DNA from: an uncultured Atopobium sp.
Lineage (GTDB): Bacteria > Actinomycetota > Coriobacteriia > Coriobacteriales > Atopobiaceae
Assembly (NCBI GenBank): GCA_938041635.1
Contig: CALIAD010000048.1
Location: forward strand, 1-26,990
Length of the DNA stretch: 26,990 nucleotides
Direction of reading: 5' to 3'
The translations under genes were made by a program, and so were the position numbers. Shown here one piece after another: positions 15,708 through 23,478 of the stretch (the first letter of the stretch is position 1; every line of letters begins with the position of its first letter). A model generated the notes under the pieces. It was not told the DNA's origin, did no database searches, and worked only from the letters and a program-made list of their open reading frames with translations.

Positions 15708-16580
15708 ATGGCAGAGATTACCGCAGCACTTGTTAAGCAGCTTCGTGATATGACCAGCTCTCCTATGATGGAGTGCAAGAAGGCACTCGTCGAGGCTGAG
15801 GGCGATATTGAGAAGGCAGTAGATATTCTTCGTACTATGGGCGTTGCTAAGGCAGTTAAGCGCGCTGGCCGCGACACCAACGAGGGTACCATTGCTACCT
15901 TCATCAGCCCAGACGGCAAGACTGGCGCAATTCTTGAGCTTTCCTGCGAGACTGACTTTGTTGGTACAAACCCACAGTTCACCGGCTTTGCTGGCGATCT
16001 TGCTGCAGTTGTTGTTGAGAGCAACCCAGCTGACGTTGAGGAGCTCAAGGCTGCTAAGCTTGGCGACGAGACTGTTGACGAGGCAATCACCGATAAGATC
16101 CACAACATCGGCGAGAACATGCGTGTTCTTCGTTTCCAGCGTGTTGAGGCTGCAAACGGCGCACTTGCTAGCTACATCCACCTTGGTGGCAAACTTGCTG
16201 ACATTGTTACCTTTGAGTTCAACAAGCCAGAGACCGCTGAGTCTCAGGACTTCAAGAACTTTGCACACGACGTTGCAATGCAGGTAGCTGCAGCTGCTCC
16301 AGTTGCTGCTCGCCGTGAGGATGTTCCACAGGACATCGTTGATCACGAGCTCTCCATTTACAAGGCACAGGCTGCTGAGTCTGGCAAGCCTGAGGCTATT
16401 CAGGAGAAGATGGCTTATGGTCGTCTCGAGAAGTACTACAAGGAGTATGTCCTTACTGAGCAGGCATTTGTTAAGGACCCAGATATGACCATTTCTGAGT
16501 ATGCAAAGCTGCTTTCCAAGAAGGTTGACGACGAGGTTAAGATTGTCAGCTTCGTGCGTTTTGCTTTTGGTGAAGAGTAA
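15708..16580 (+). CDS. tsf: Translation elongation factor Ts
   Basis: EF-Ts exchanges GDP for GTP on EF-Tu. The 290-residue protein starts with the UBA-like domain (AALVKQLRDMTSSPMMECKKALVEAEGDIEKAVDILR) and then the EF-Tu-contacting CETDFVGTN motif near residues 82-90 (usually TDFVA.N), followed by two core subdomains. GGGAGG lies before ATG 15708. It follows rpsB and ends at a strong terminator, so rpsB and tsf form one transcript unit. Confidence 0.98.
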   Translation: MAEITAALVKQLRDMTSSPMMECKKALVEAEGDIEKAVDILRTMGVAKAVKRAGRDTNEGTIATFISPDGKTGAILELSCETDFVGTNPQFTGFAGDLAAVVVESNPADVEELKAAKLGDETVDEAITDKIHNIGENMRVLRFQRVEAANGALASYIHLGGKLADIVTFEFNKPETAESQDFKNFAHDVAMQVAAAAPVAARREDVPQDIVDHELSIYKAQAAESGKPEAIQEKMAYGRLEKYYKEYVLTEQAFVKDPDMTISEYAKLLSKKVDDEVKIVSFVRFAFGEE

Positions 16581-16602
16581 GACTTTTTACTTCAATTATT
16601 TT

Positions 16603-16633
16603 GAGCCGGTTGTCTTCAACCGGCTCTTTTTTT
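16603..16633 (+). terminator. Rho-independent terminator after tsf
   Basis: GAGCCGGTTG (16603-16612) pairs perfectly with CAACCGGCTC (16617-16626) around TCTT, followed by seven T. This is the strongest terminator in the window and separates rpsB-tsf from pyrH. Confidence 0.97.
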
Positions 16634-16665
16634 ACCGCGATTCCTGCAAAACTTACGGTGTCGTT

Positions 16666-16674
16666 TGTTAAAAT
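16666..16674 (+). promoter_or_regulatory. Extended -10 promoter of pyrH
   Basis: TGTTAAAAT (16666-16674) is an extended -10 with no clear -35 at proper spacing. The predicted transcription start, near 16681, is only about four bases before the pyrH ATG (16685), so the transcript may be close to leaderless. A promoter is needed here because the tsf terminator lies just upstream. Confidence 0.5.
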
Positions 16675-16684
16675 TATTACAACT

Positions 16685-17434
16685 ATGGCAAACGGAGAGA
16701 GCGAGGAAGCTTTGTCTTCAGCTAAATACAAAAGAGTACTTTTAAAGCTTTCTGGTGAAGCATTGATGGGTGAGCAATCCTTTGGCATTGACCCTTCAAT
16801 TCCAGAAATGCTTGCTAAAGAAATTAAGCCTGTCTGGGAGTCTGGAGTTCAGGTTGCCATTGTTGTTGGTGGCGGAAACATCTTTAGAGGCGTTTCTCAG
16901 GCAGCAGCTGGCATGGATCGTGCCCAGGGCGATAATATGGGCATGCTTGCAACAGTAATTAACGCTCTCTCGCTCCAGGATTGTTTTGAGCGCAATGGCA
17001 TGGATTGCCGTGTTATGAGTGCAATTTCCATGGCTCAGGTTGCAGAGCCTTATATTCGCCGTCGTGCTATTAGGCACCTTGAGAAGGGCCGTATTGTCAT
17101 CTTCGCTGCAGGTACCGGTAACCCTTACTTCACTACTGATACTGCTGCAGCTCTTCGCGCTTGCGAGATTGGCGCAGAGGCTCTGATGAAGGCAACAAAG
17201 GTAGATGGTATTTACGACTGCGATCCAGTTACTCATGCAGATGCAGTTAAGTTTGACACTGTCACCTACAAAGATGTTCTCGCCAAAGAACTTAAGGTTA
17301 TGGACGCTGCAGCAATTGCGCTGTGCAAAGACAATAAGATGCCAATTCTTGTATTTGACATGCAGTCTGAAGGCGTTTTCATGAAAGCAATTTCCGGAGA
17401 AGAAGTCGGTACTACTGTCGTTGAGGAGGACTAA
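16685..17434 (+). CDS. pyrH: Uridylate kinase
   Basis: PyrH phosphorylates UMP to UDP in pyrimidine synthesis and is a hexameric amino acid kinase-fold enzyme. From ATG 16685 the protein has 249 residues. It shows YKRVLLKLSGEALMG, VGGGNIFRG, the GDNMGMLATVINAL segment, GTGNPYFTTDTAAALRA, and KVDGIYD.DP. The frame is open back to 16601, but that stretch lies in the tsf terminator and is not coding. ATG 16685 has no Shine-Dalgarno sequence. TTG 16712 is the main alternative, with GAGG upstream, and would leave a more typical N-terminus. The TAA overlaps the frr ATG by one base, so pyrH and frr are coupled. Confidence 0.95.
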   Translation: MANGESEEALSSAKYKRVLLKLSGEALMGEQSFGIDPSIPEMLAKEIKPVWESGVQVAIVVGGGNIFRGVSQAAAGMDRAQGDNMGMLATVINALSLQDCFERNGMDCRVMSAISMAQVAEPYIRRRAIRHLEKGRIVIFAAGTGNPYFTTDTAAALRACEIGAEALMKATKVDGIYDCDPVTHADAVKFDTVTYKDVLAKELKVMDAAAIALCKDNKMPILVFDMQSEGVFMKAISGEEVGTTVVEED

Positions 17435-17979
17435 TGAACGTTCATTCTGATAAAGCTAAGCAGTCTATGGAGAAGTGCATCGAGGCACTTAAGAATAACT
17501 TTGGTCGTGTTCGTACTGGTCGTGCAAATCCACATGCGCTTGATCACATCAAGGTAGACTACTATGGCCAGCCAACCCCAATTTCTCAGCTTGCAGCTAT
17601 CAAGGTTCCTGAGGCATCTATGCTGCTTGTTGAGCCATGGGATAAGACTGCTCTAAAGAGCATCGAGAAGGCCATTGAGACTTCTGACCTTGGTATTACT
17701 CCATCTAATGATGGCTCTGCTATCAGGCTTCCTTTCCCAATGCCAACCGAGGAGCGCCGTCGTGAGCTTGCTAAAGAGTGCTCACAGATTGCTGAGGAAG
17801 CTCGCGTAGCTGTACGTAACGTCCGTCGTGACGTTAATGGCAAGATTGAGCGCGATGAGGAGCTGTCTGAGGACGATCAGAAGCGCGAGAAGAACGGTAT
17901 TCAGAAGCTGACTGATACCTATATTGCACAGATTGAGTCTCTTCTTAAGACCAAGACTTCAGAAATCATGGAGATTTAA
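17434..17979 (+). CDS. frr: Ribosome recycling factor
   Basis: RRF splits post-termination ribosomes together with EF-G. The 181-residue protein has the usual length (about 185). It shows the family marks FGRVRTGRANPHALDHIKVDYYG near residues 23-45, VPEASMLLVEPWD, LGITPSNDGSAIRLPFPMPTEERRREL, and the long C-terminal helix with RNVRRDVNGKIERDEELSEDD. It overlaps pyrH by one base (TAATG) and touches uppS, which starts at the next base after its TAA. Confidence 0.98.
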   Translation: MNVHSDKAKQSMEKCIEALKNNFGRVRTGRANPHALDHIKVDYYGQPTPISQLAAIKVPEASMLLVEPWDKTALKSIEKAIETSDLGITPSNDGSAIRLPFPMPTEERRRELAKECSQIAEEARVAVRNVRRDVNGKIERDEELSEDDQKREKNGIQKLTDTYIAQIESLLKTKTSEIMEI

Positions 17980-18759
17980 GTGCAGTTTGATACAGACAAA
18001 CTCGTCCAGTATTTCTCAGACGCACCAGAAGATATCAGTCTCTCTGATATCAATTTAGAAACTATTCCGTCTCACGTTTCCATCATTATGGATGGAAACG
18101 GTAGATGGGCTACGGCTCGTGGACTTGACAGAACCGAAGGTCATAAGGCCGGTGTTCTTTCTTTGCGTGAGGCTGTTACTACAAGTGTGCGCCTTGGATT
18201 GGACGTTCTGTCAGTTTATGCATTCTCCACAGAAAACTGGAAACGTCCTCAGCGTGAGGTTGACTTGCTCATGCGTCTTTTTGCAGAGACGCTTCTTAAA
18301 GAACTTCCACTGTTCCACCAAGAAAACGTTAAGCTGCGTTTCTTTGGTGACCTTGAGGCTTTGCCAGAGAAGACCCGCAAGACCTTCCAGCGCGGACTTG
18401 ATGAGACTGCGCAAAACACCGGCATGACGTTTGCGCTTGCTGTTAACTATGGCTCTCGTGCAGAGCTAACCAGGGCAGCTGTTCTTCTCGCTAATCAAAT
18501 TTCTGAGGGTGCCATATCTGCTGATTCGGTAACTCCTGCAGATTTTGAGAAGAATCTCTATACGGCAGGTCTTCCTGATCCAGATCTGTTGATTCGTACG
18601 TCAGGAGAGCTGAGGCTTTCTAACTATTTGCTATGGCAGCTGGCTTACTCGGAGCTGTATGTTACGCAAACTTACTGGCCTGACTTCTCTAAGTGGGATT
18701 TTTTGCGCGCCATTAAGGACTATCAGGGTCGCGAAAGGCGATTCGGAGGAGTGAAATAG
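17980..18759 (+). CDS. uppS: Isoprenyl transferase (undecaprenyl diphosphate synthase type)
   Basis: This cis-prenyltransferase condenses isopentenyl diphosphate onto farnesyl diphosphate to make the polyprenyl carrier of cell-wall synthesis. The 259-residue protein shows HVSIIMDGNGRWA with the catalytic Asp38, GHKAG, YAFSTENWKRP, and the C-terminal DPDLLIRTSGELRLSNYLLWQLAYSELY. Product chain length cannot be read from sequence. The start is GTG 17980, directly after the frr stop. It overlaps the cdsA start by one base. It has about 30 additional residues before the core, modest for the family. Confidence 0.96.
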   Translation: MQFDTDKLVQYFSDAPEDISLSDINLETIPSHVSIIMDGNGRWATARGLDRTEGHKAGVLSLREAVTTSVRLGLDVLSVYAFSTENWKRPQREVDLLMRLFAETLLKELPLFHQENVKLRFFGDLEALPEKTRKTFQRGLDETAQNTGMTFALAVNYGSRAELTRAAVLLANQISEGAISADSVTPADFEKNLYTAGLPDPDLLIRTSGELRLSNYLLWQLAYSELYVTQTYWPDFSKWDFLRAIKDYQGRERRFGGVK

Positions 18760-19787
18760 TGGTGGACAATACGCGCGATTCCAGAAGGCCTACCTCTAGG
18801 ATTCCTGCTGATGCTCAGCCTAATCCTGAAGAAACAGGTAGCGTTGGAATTGATAGACAGATTGAAAAGCTGGAGATTCGTCGCTCCCTTAAAGAGCTGC
18901 AACGATCCGCTGGTAACCTTATGGGTCAACGAGTTCGTGGCGTTACCGAGAAGCTTTTGACCAGGACTCTGTCTGGCGTAGTTTATGCAGCTATTGTGCT
19001 TGCTGCACTGTTTGTTGGCAAAGAAGCCACTATTGTTTTGATTGCCGGTATGGCATGGCTCTGCTGCTCTGAGTTCTTCCATATTTGCCGTATGGGCGGA
19101 CGTATGCCAAACGAGCCTCTTGGCCTTGTCTTCTCGCTTGTTTTTCCCATAATTGCGTACTTTGGTCACGTCTTTCCGCTGGTATTTTCTTTGCTTTTGA
19201 TTATTCTTTGCGGACTTTGGTATGTTTTAACACCGCGAGCAAACCTTGCAGACGTGGCGGTTACGGCCTTTGGACCACTGTATACGTCGCTTTCACTTTC
19301 AACGGTAGTGCTTCTAAGGTCCACAGAGCCAAGTTTTTCTATTCCTTGGATTACGCTTGCTGTCATGCTCTCTGTGTGGGCAAATGATTCATTTGCGTAT
19401 TTGTTTGGATCCAAATTTGGCAAACATAAACTGGCGCCAAGAATTTCTCCTAATAAGAGCTGGGAAGGCTTCTTTGGTGGTCTTCTTGGATCAATGCTGG
19501 TGTGGTTCTTGATTGCTGCGTTTGGCGCAATTAATATGAATCCACTATTTGCGCTGCTTTTTGGCGTAACAGAAGGCATCTTCTCTGTTGTTGGAGACCT
19601 CTTTGAGTCTCGCATTAAGCGAGGAGTGGGCCTCAAGGATTCTGGTTCAATTATGCCTGGTCATGGTGGCCTACTTGATAGAACCGATTCGATGATTTTT
19701 GGAACTATGGCGGCGTTTCTTCTCTTCCAGCTTGCCGTGCTCTTTAGCCAGGTCAAGCTACCTATTGCGCTGCCGTTTGGAGCATAG
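18759..19787 (+). CDS. cdsA: Phosphatidate cytidylyltransferase
   Basis: CdsA makes CDP-diacylglycerol from phosphatidic acid and CTP for phospholipid synthesis in the membrane. The 342-residue protein has about 70 hydrophilic N-terminal residues, then several membrane helices starting near residue 72. The C-terminal signature is clear: GKHKLAPRISPNKSWEG, VGDLFESRIKRGVGLKDSG, and MPGHGGLLDRTDSM. The N-terminal extension is longer than in many relatives (about 270-300 residues). Translation starts at GTG 18759 or the adjacent GTG 18762; GGAGGA (18745-18750) fits both. It overlaps uppS by one base, and dxr follows three bases after its stop. Confidence 0.95.
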   Translation: MVDNTRDSRRPTSRIPADAQPNPEETGSVGIDRQIEKLEIRRSLKELQRSAGNLMGQRVRGVTEKLLTRTLSGVVYAAIVLAALFVGKEATIVLIAGMAWLCCSEFFHICRMGGRMPNEPLGLVFSLVFPIIAYFGHVFPLVFSLLLIILCGLWYVLTPRANLADVAVTAFGPLYTSLSLSTVVLLRSTEPSFSIPWITLAVMLSVWANDSFAYLFGSKFGKHKLAPRISPNKSWEGFFGGLLGSMLVWFLIAAFGAINMNPLFALLFGVTEGIFSVVGDLFESRIKRGVGLKDSGSIMPGHGGLLDRTDSMIFGTMAAFLLFQLAVLFSQVKLPIALPFGA

Positions 19788-19790
19788 GTT

Positions 19791-20978
19791 TTGAGCATTT
19801 TTGAAGATACCGCGCCTCGTGCTGTAAGGCATGAGCCACTGCGCGTTGCTGTCCTTGGAGCTTCGGGCTCGGTGGGCATGCAGACGCTTGATGTGTGCCG
19901 TCATTTCCCGCAAAAGGTGGAGGTTGCAGCCCTTGCGGTGAGGTCGTCGGTTGAGTTTGCCGTGAAGGCAGCAACTGAGTTCAACTGCAAATACGTTGCT
20001 TTTGCAGATGCAAGTGTCAAGGGCAACGCCCTTCTCGACAGTTTGCCACAAGGCTGCAAAGCAAGCTTTGGTCCTGAGGCCGTTCAGGCGCTCGCTGAGC
20101 TGGATGAGGTTGACTGTGTAGTCAACGCAGTGGTAGGAGAGGCTGGCATTTACGCTGGTTTGGCCGCTGTGAAGGCTGGCAAAGTGCTGGCTTACGCTAA
20201 CAAGGAATCAATTGTTGTTGGCGGAGACCTCCTGATGCCTCTGGTCAAGCCTAGTCAGCTCATCCCCGTTGATTCTGAGCACAGTGCCATCTTCCAGTGC
20301 CTTATTGGCGAGAACCCCGCTGATATCCAGAGGATTTGGCTTACCTGCTCCGGTGGTCCGTTCTTCGGATATTCTCGTGAGCAGCTCACGCATGTCTCGG
20401 CCGACGACGCTTTAGCGCATCCAACCTGGAAGATGGGTGCCAAGATCACCATCGACTGCGCAACGCTCATGAACAAGGGTCTTGAGCTCATTGAGGCTCA
20501 TCATCTCTTTGACACTCCAATGGACAAGCTTGAGGTGCTGGTACATCGTCAGAGCCGCATCCACTCTATGGTTGAGTTTGTGGACGGTTCCGTAAAGGCG
20601 CAGCTTGGAGCCTCTGACATGAGACTGCCAATCCAGTTTGCGCTGAGCTATCCGCACCGTTGGCCAGCAATTGCTCAGCCGGTTGAGTGGCAAGAGACAG
20701 CTCCTCTTACAGGAGATTATGCTGACGAGAAGACCTTTGGATGCTTAGCTCTTGCTCGTCACGCGGGAACTGTCGGTGGTACGCTTCCCTGCATTATGAA
20801 TGCTGCTAATGAAGTTGCTAACCATGCATTTAGGCGAGGAAGATGTTCATTTCTTGATATTGAGCGCATTGTTGCAGAGACCATGAATGCCTCTCATGTC
20901 CAAAGGGTAGAAGACCTTCAACAATTGACGCTTGTAGACGCAGAAGCACGAGCTTTAGCCCGTTCTTTTGTGGGATAG
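19791..20978 (+). CDS. dxr: 1-deoxy-D-xylulose 5-phosphate reductoisomerase
   Basis: Dxr converts DXP to 2-C-methylerythritol 4-phosphate with NADPH, the committed step of the MEP isoprenoid pathway. The 395-residue protein has the NADPH motif LGASGSVG (residues 22-29), ANKESIVVGG, PVDSEHSAIFQ (metal-binding region), CSGGPFFGYS, NKGLELIEAHHLF, and HRQSRIHSMVEF.DGS. The C-terminal helical domain has NAANEVANHAFRRG. The start is TTG 19791, with GGAGCATAGG upstream. The first three quarters of the gene (about 19861-20700) are GC-richer than its end and its neighbours by my hand count. It shares an operon with cdsA and rseP. Confidence 0.96.
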   Translation: MSIFEDTAPRAVRHEPLRVAVLGASGSVGMQTLDVCRHFPQKVEVAALAVRSSVEFAVKAATEFNCKYVAFADASVKGNALLDSLPQGCKASFGPEAVQALAELDEVDCVVNAVVGEAGIYAGLAAVKAGKVLAYANKESIVVGGDLLMPLVKPSQLIPVDSEHSAIFQCLIGENPADIQRIWLTCSGGPFFGYSREQLTHVSADDALAHPTWKMGAKITIDCATLMNKGLELIEAHHLFDTPMDKLEVLVHRQSRIHSMVEFVDGSVKAQLGASDMRLPIQFALSYPHRWPAIAQPVEWQETAPLTGDYADEKTFGCLALARHAGTVGGTLPCIMNAANEVANHAFRRGRCSFLDIERIVAETMNASHVQRVEDLQQLTLVDAEARALARSFVG

Positions 20979-20985
20979 GAACTTT

Positions 20986-22356
20986 GTGAATTTGTTAGCT
21001 GTTCTTTCACCAATTTTTTGGGGACTCTTGGTCCTCTCGCTCCTTGTATTTGTTCACGAGGCTGGCCATTACGGAATGGCTCGCCTGTGTGGCGTTCGTG
21101 TCACCGAGTTCTTCTTGGGTATGCCTTTCAAGTACAAGCTTTCTCATAAGAGTAAGAAATATGGCACTGAGGTTGGCGTAACACCGCTTCTTTTTGGTGG
21201 CTATACCCGCATTTGTGGCATGGAGGGTCAGCTTGATGAGCTTCTGCCTCAGGCTCTGATGAGTGTTCAAGAAGCAGGCTCACTTGAGGTTGGCACGCTT
21301 GCCGCAAAACTCAACTGCGAGGATGATCGCGCTTACAATCTGCTGTATACCTTGGCGGACTGGGGCTCTATTGAGCTTGTCAAAGAGTCGGAGTCAGATG
21401 AGCTGGCACATATTACCTTCCAGACTCTTGCACGAGATGCTGAGCTTCGCTGTGAATATGATCGTGGTCACAACTTTGAGCAGGAAGGCTCTACGGCAGC
21501 AGGGGAGCCTCGAGTTCCAAAGATGTCTGCTGATGATTTCTTTGCTCAAGAAAAGGCTCATACGTATGTTGGTGTAAACGTTCCCAAGCGCCTGCTTATG
21601 ATTTTGGGTGGACCTCTGGTCAACATTGCGCTTGCTTTTGTGCTGGTCGTAGGCTCCCTCATGTTTGTTGGTATTCCTGCCGCACAAAACAAGGCACAGT
21701 TGGGCTCAGTTGAGTCTGGCTCTCTGGCAGCTATTTCCGGTCTTACTCCCGGGGACACTATTCTTACGTTTAACAAGGTAGAGGTTCATACCTGGGAAGA
21801 CCTTACTGTAGCTATCAAAGACGCAATGTCTGCAGGTGTAACAGATATTCCTGTCACCTATGATCGCGGCGGTATTCAGCTTCAAACTACCATTAAGCCT
21901 GCTTTACGTCCTGACGATAAGATCATCGGCGTTTCACCTGTCATGACCACCTATCACTTCTCGTTTATTGACGCATCAACTGCAGCTGTATCGTATGCCG
22001 CGCAGGTTGGTCAGTTTGCGCTCAGACTGCTCATCCCAACGCAAACCATGGAAGTTCTCAATCAGTCGTCTTCTGTTGTAGGAATTTCTGTAATGGCATC
22101 AGAAGCTGCTGCAGAGGGTTTCTCGACTCTTATTATGCTGGTAGCAGCTATTTCCATGTCACTTGGATTCATGAATCTTTTACCTATTCCACCTCTTGAC
22201 GGTGGAAAGATTCTGATCGAGGTAATTCAGGTGATTATTAGAAAGCCTCTGTCTATCAAGGTTCAAAATATCTTATCTTACATTGGACTGGCATTTTTCC
22301 TGTTTGTCTTTGTTGTTGCACTGAGAAACGATATTCTTCATTTACTTTTTAGGTAG
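20986..22356 (+). CDS. rseP: Site-2 protease (M50 family, RseP type) with a large insert
   Basis: This intramembrane zinc metalloprotease type cuts membrane-bound anti-sigma factors or signal-peptide remnants. From GTG 20986 the protein has 456 residues. The first membrane helix carries HEAGH (residues 24-28), and the third metal ligand is Asp405 in NLLPIPPLDGG. One PDZ domain lies at about residues 235-320 (SGSLAAISGLTPGDTIL). Between TRICGME and the second helix sits an insert of about 110 residues (81-190). It contains VGTLAAKLNCEDDRAYNLLYTLADWGSIEL, read over residues 102-131, which looks like a winged helix. An in-frame TTG at 20968 overlaps dxr, but GTG 20986 has AGGA upstream. The natural substrate is unknown. 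Confidence 0.93.
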   Translation: MNLLAVLSPIFWGLLVLSLLVFVHEAGHYGMARLCGVRVTEFFLGMPFKYKLSHKSKKYGTEVGVTPLLFGGYTRICGMEGQLDELLPQALMSVQEAGSLEVGTLAAKLNCEDDRAYNLLYTLADWGSIELVKESESDELAHITFQTLARDAELRCEYDRGHNFEQEGSTAAGEPRVPKMSADDFFAQEKAHTYVGVNVPKRLLMILGGPLVNIALAFVLVVGSLMFVGIPAAQNKAQLGSVESGSLAAISGLTPGDTILTFNKVEVHTWEDLTVAIKDAMSAGVTDIPVTYDRGGIQLQTTIKPALRPDDKIIGVSPVMTTYHFSFIDASTAAVSYAAQVGQFALRLLIPTQTMEVLNQSSSVVGISVMASEAAAEGFSTLIMLVAAISMSLGFMNLLPIPPLDGGKILIEVIQVIIRKPLSIKVQNILSYIGLAFFLFVFVVALRNDILHLLFR

Positions 22357-22364
22357 CTGATTTT

Positions 22365-23438
22365 ATGTCTGAGATTGCTCGCACAAAAACTCATCCCGTC
22401 ATGGTTGGATCTGTCCAGGTTGGCGGCGGCGCTCCCGTTTCCGTTCAGTCTATGTGTACCACTAAAACAGACGATCTAGACGCAACACTTCGTCAGATTA
22501 AAGAGCTTGCTGATGCTGGCTGCGAGATTATTCGCGTAGCTATTCCAGACGCAAAAGCGCTTGATGGCTTTGAGGAGATTTGCAAATACTCGCCACTTCC
22601 TGTTGTTGCCGATATTCACTTTGACTATAAGCTAGCGCTTGAAGCTTCAAAGCGAGGTGCGGCAGCTCTTCGCATTAACCCAGGAAACATTGGCTCTATG
22701 GAGCGCGTTGATGCTGTCATTGAGGCAGCTAAAGAGGCGCATATTCCCATTAGAATCGGCGTTAACGCAGGCTCTCTTGCTAAAGAATTTGATACAAGAC
22801 AAGATATGACCCTTGTCGAGAAACTCGTGGCATCGTCAAAGTCTTTTGTAGAGCATTTTTCTTCTCGCGGTTTTGACGACATTGTCTTGTCTGCAAAAGC
22901 TCACGATGTTCCAACGACACTTGCGGTATATCGAGCGCTTTCTAAGGAGCTTCCACAGATTCCCCTGCATGTAGGCGTTACAGAAGCCGGTGCGTTAAGG
23001 CAGGGAACGGTAAAGAATTCTGCTGCGGTGGGCATTTTGCTTGAGAGCGGTATTGGCGATACCATGCGCCTTTCTCTGACGGCCGATCCCGTAGAAGAAG
23101 TTCACGTAGCATGGGAGCTTCTTGCGGCTCTTGGTATGCGTCGCATTAAACCAGAGCTGGTGAGCTGTCCTACGTGCGGCAGGTGTGGCGTTGATATGAT
23201 TCCTATTGCAGAAGAAGTTACCAAACGCTTGGATGGCGTTCGTGCTCCAATTTCTGTAGCAGTCATGGGATGCGTTGTTAATGGACCTGGTGAGGCTAGG
23301 GGTGTTGACCTTGGTGTAGCCTGTGGCAAAGGCCAGGCAGTGTTGTTTGAAAACGGCAATCCTATTAGAAAAGTTCCTGAAGATAAGATTGTTGATGAGT
23401 TATTCGCCGAAATCGAGAATCGTTTTGGCAAAAAATAA
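22365..23438 (+). CDS. ispG: 4-hydroxy-3-methylbut-2-en-1-yl diphosphate synthase
   Basis: IspG (GcpE) is the 4Fe-4S enzyme of the MEP pathway that converts MEcPP to HMBPP. The 357-residue protein has the TIM-barrel half (VQSMCTTKTDDLDATLRQI, VADIHFDYKLALEA, LRINPGNIGS) and the Fe-S half. Cluster ligands are Cys268 and Cys271 in CPTC and Cys303 and Glu310 in GCVVNGPGEARG; Cys274 is an extra nearby cysteine. It starts eight bases after rseP with a weak AGGT site. Together with dxr and uppS it places two precursor steps and the polyprenyl synthase on one transcript. Confidence 0.97.
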   Translation: MSEIARTKTHPVMVGSVQVGGGAPVSVQSMCTTKTDDLDATLRQIKELADAGCEIIRVAIPDAKALDGFEEICKYSPLPVVADIHFDYKLALEASKRGAAALRINPGNIGSMERVDAVIEAAKEAHIPIRIGVNAGSLAKEFDTRQDMTLVEKLVASSKSFVEHFSSRGFDDIVLSAKAHDVPTTLAVYRALSKELPQIPLHVGVTEAGALRQGTVKNSAAVGILLESGIGDTMRLSLTADPVEEVHVAWELLAALGMRRIKPELVSCPTCGRCGVDMIPIAEEVTKRLDGVRAPISVAVMGCVVNGPGEARGVDLGVACGKGQAVLFENGNPIRKVPEDKIVDELFAEIENRFGKK

Positions 23439-23478
23439 GTAAACTATACGTATTACTTCATATTGAAAGGAAACTACC

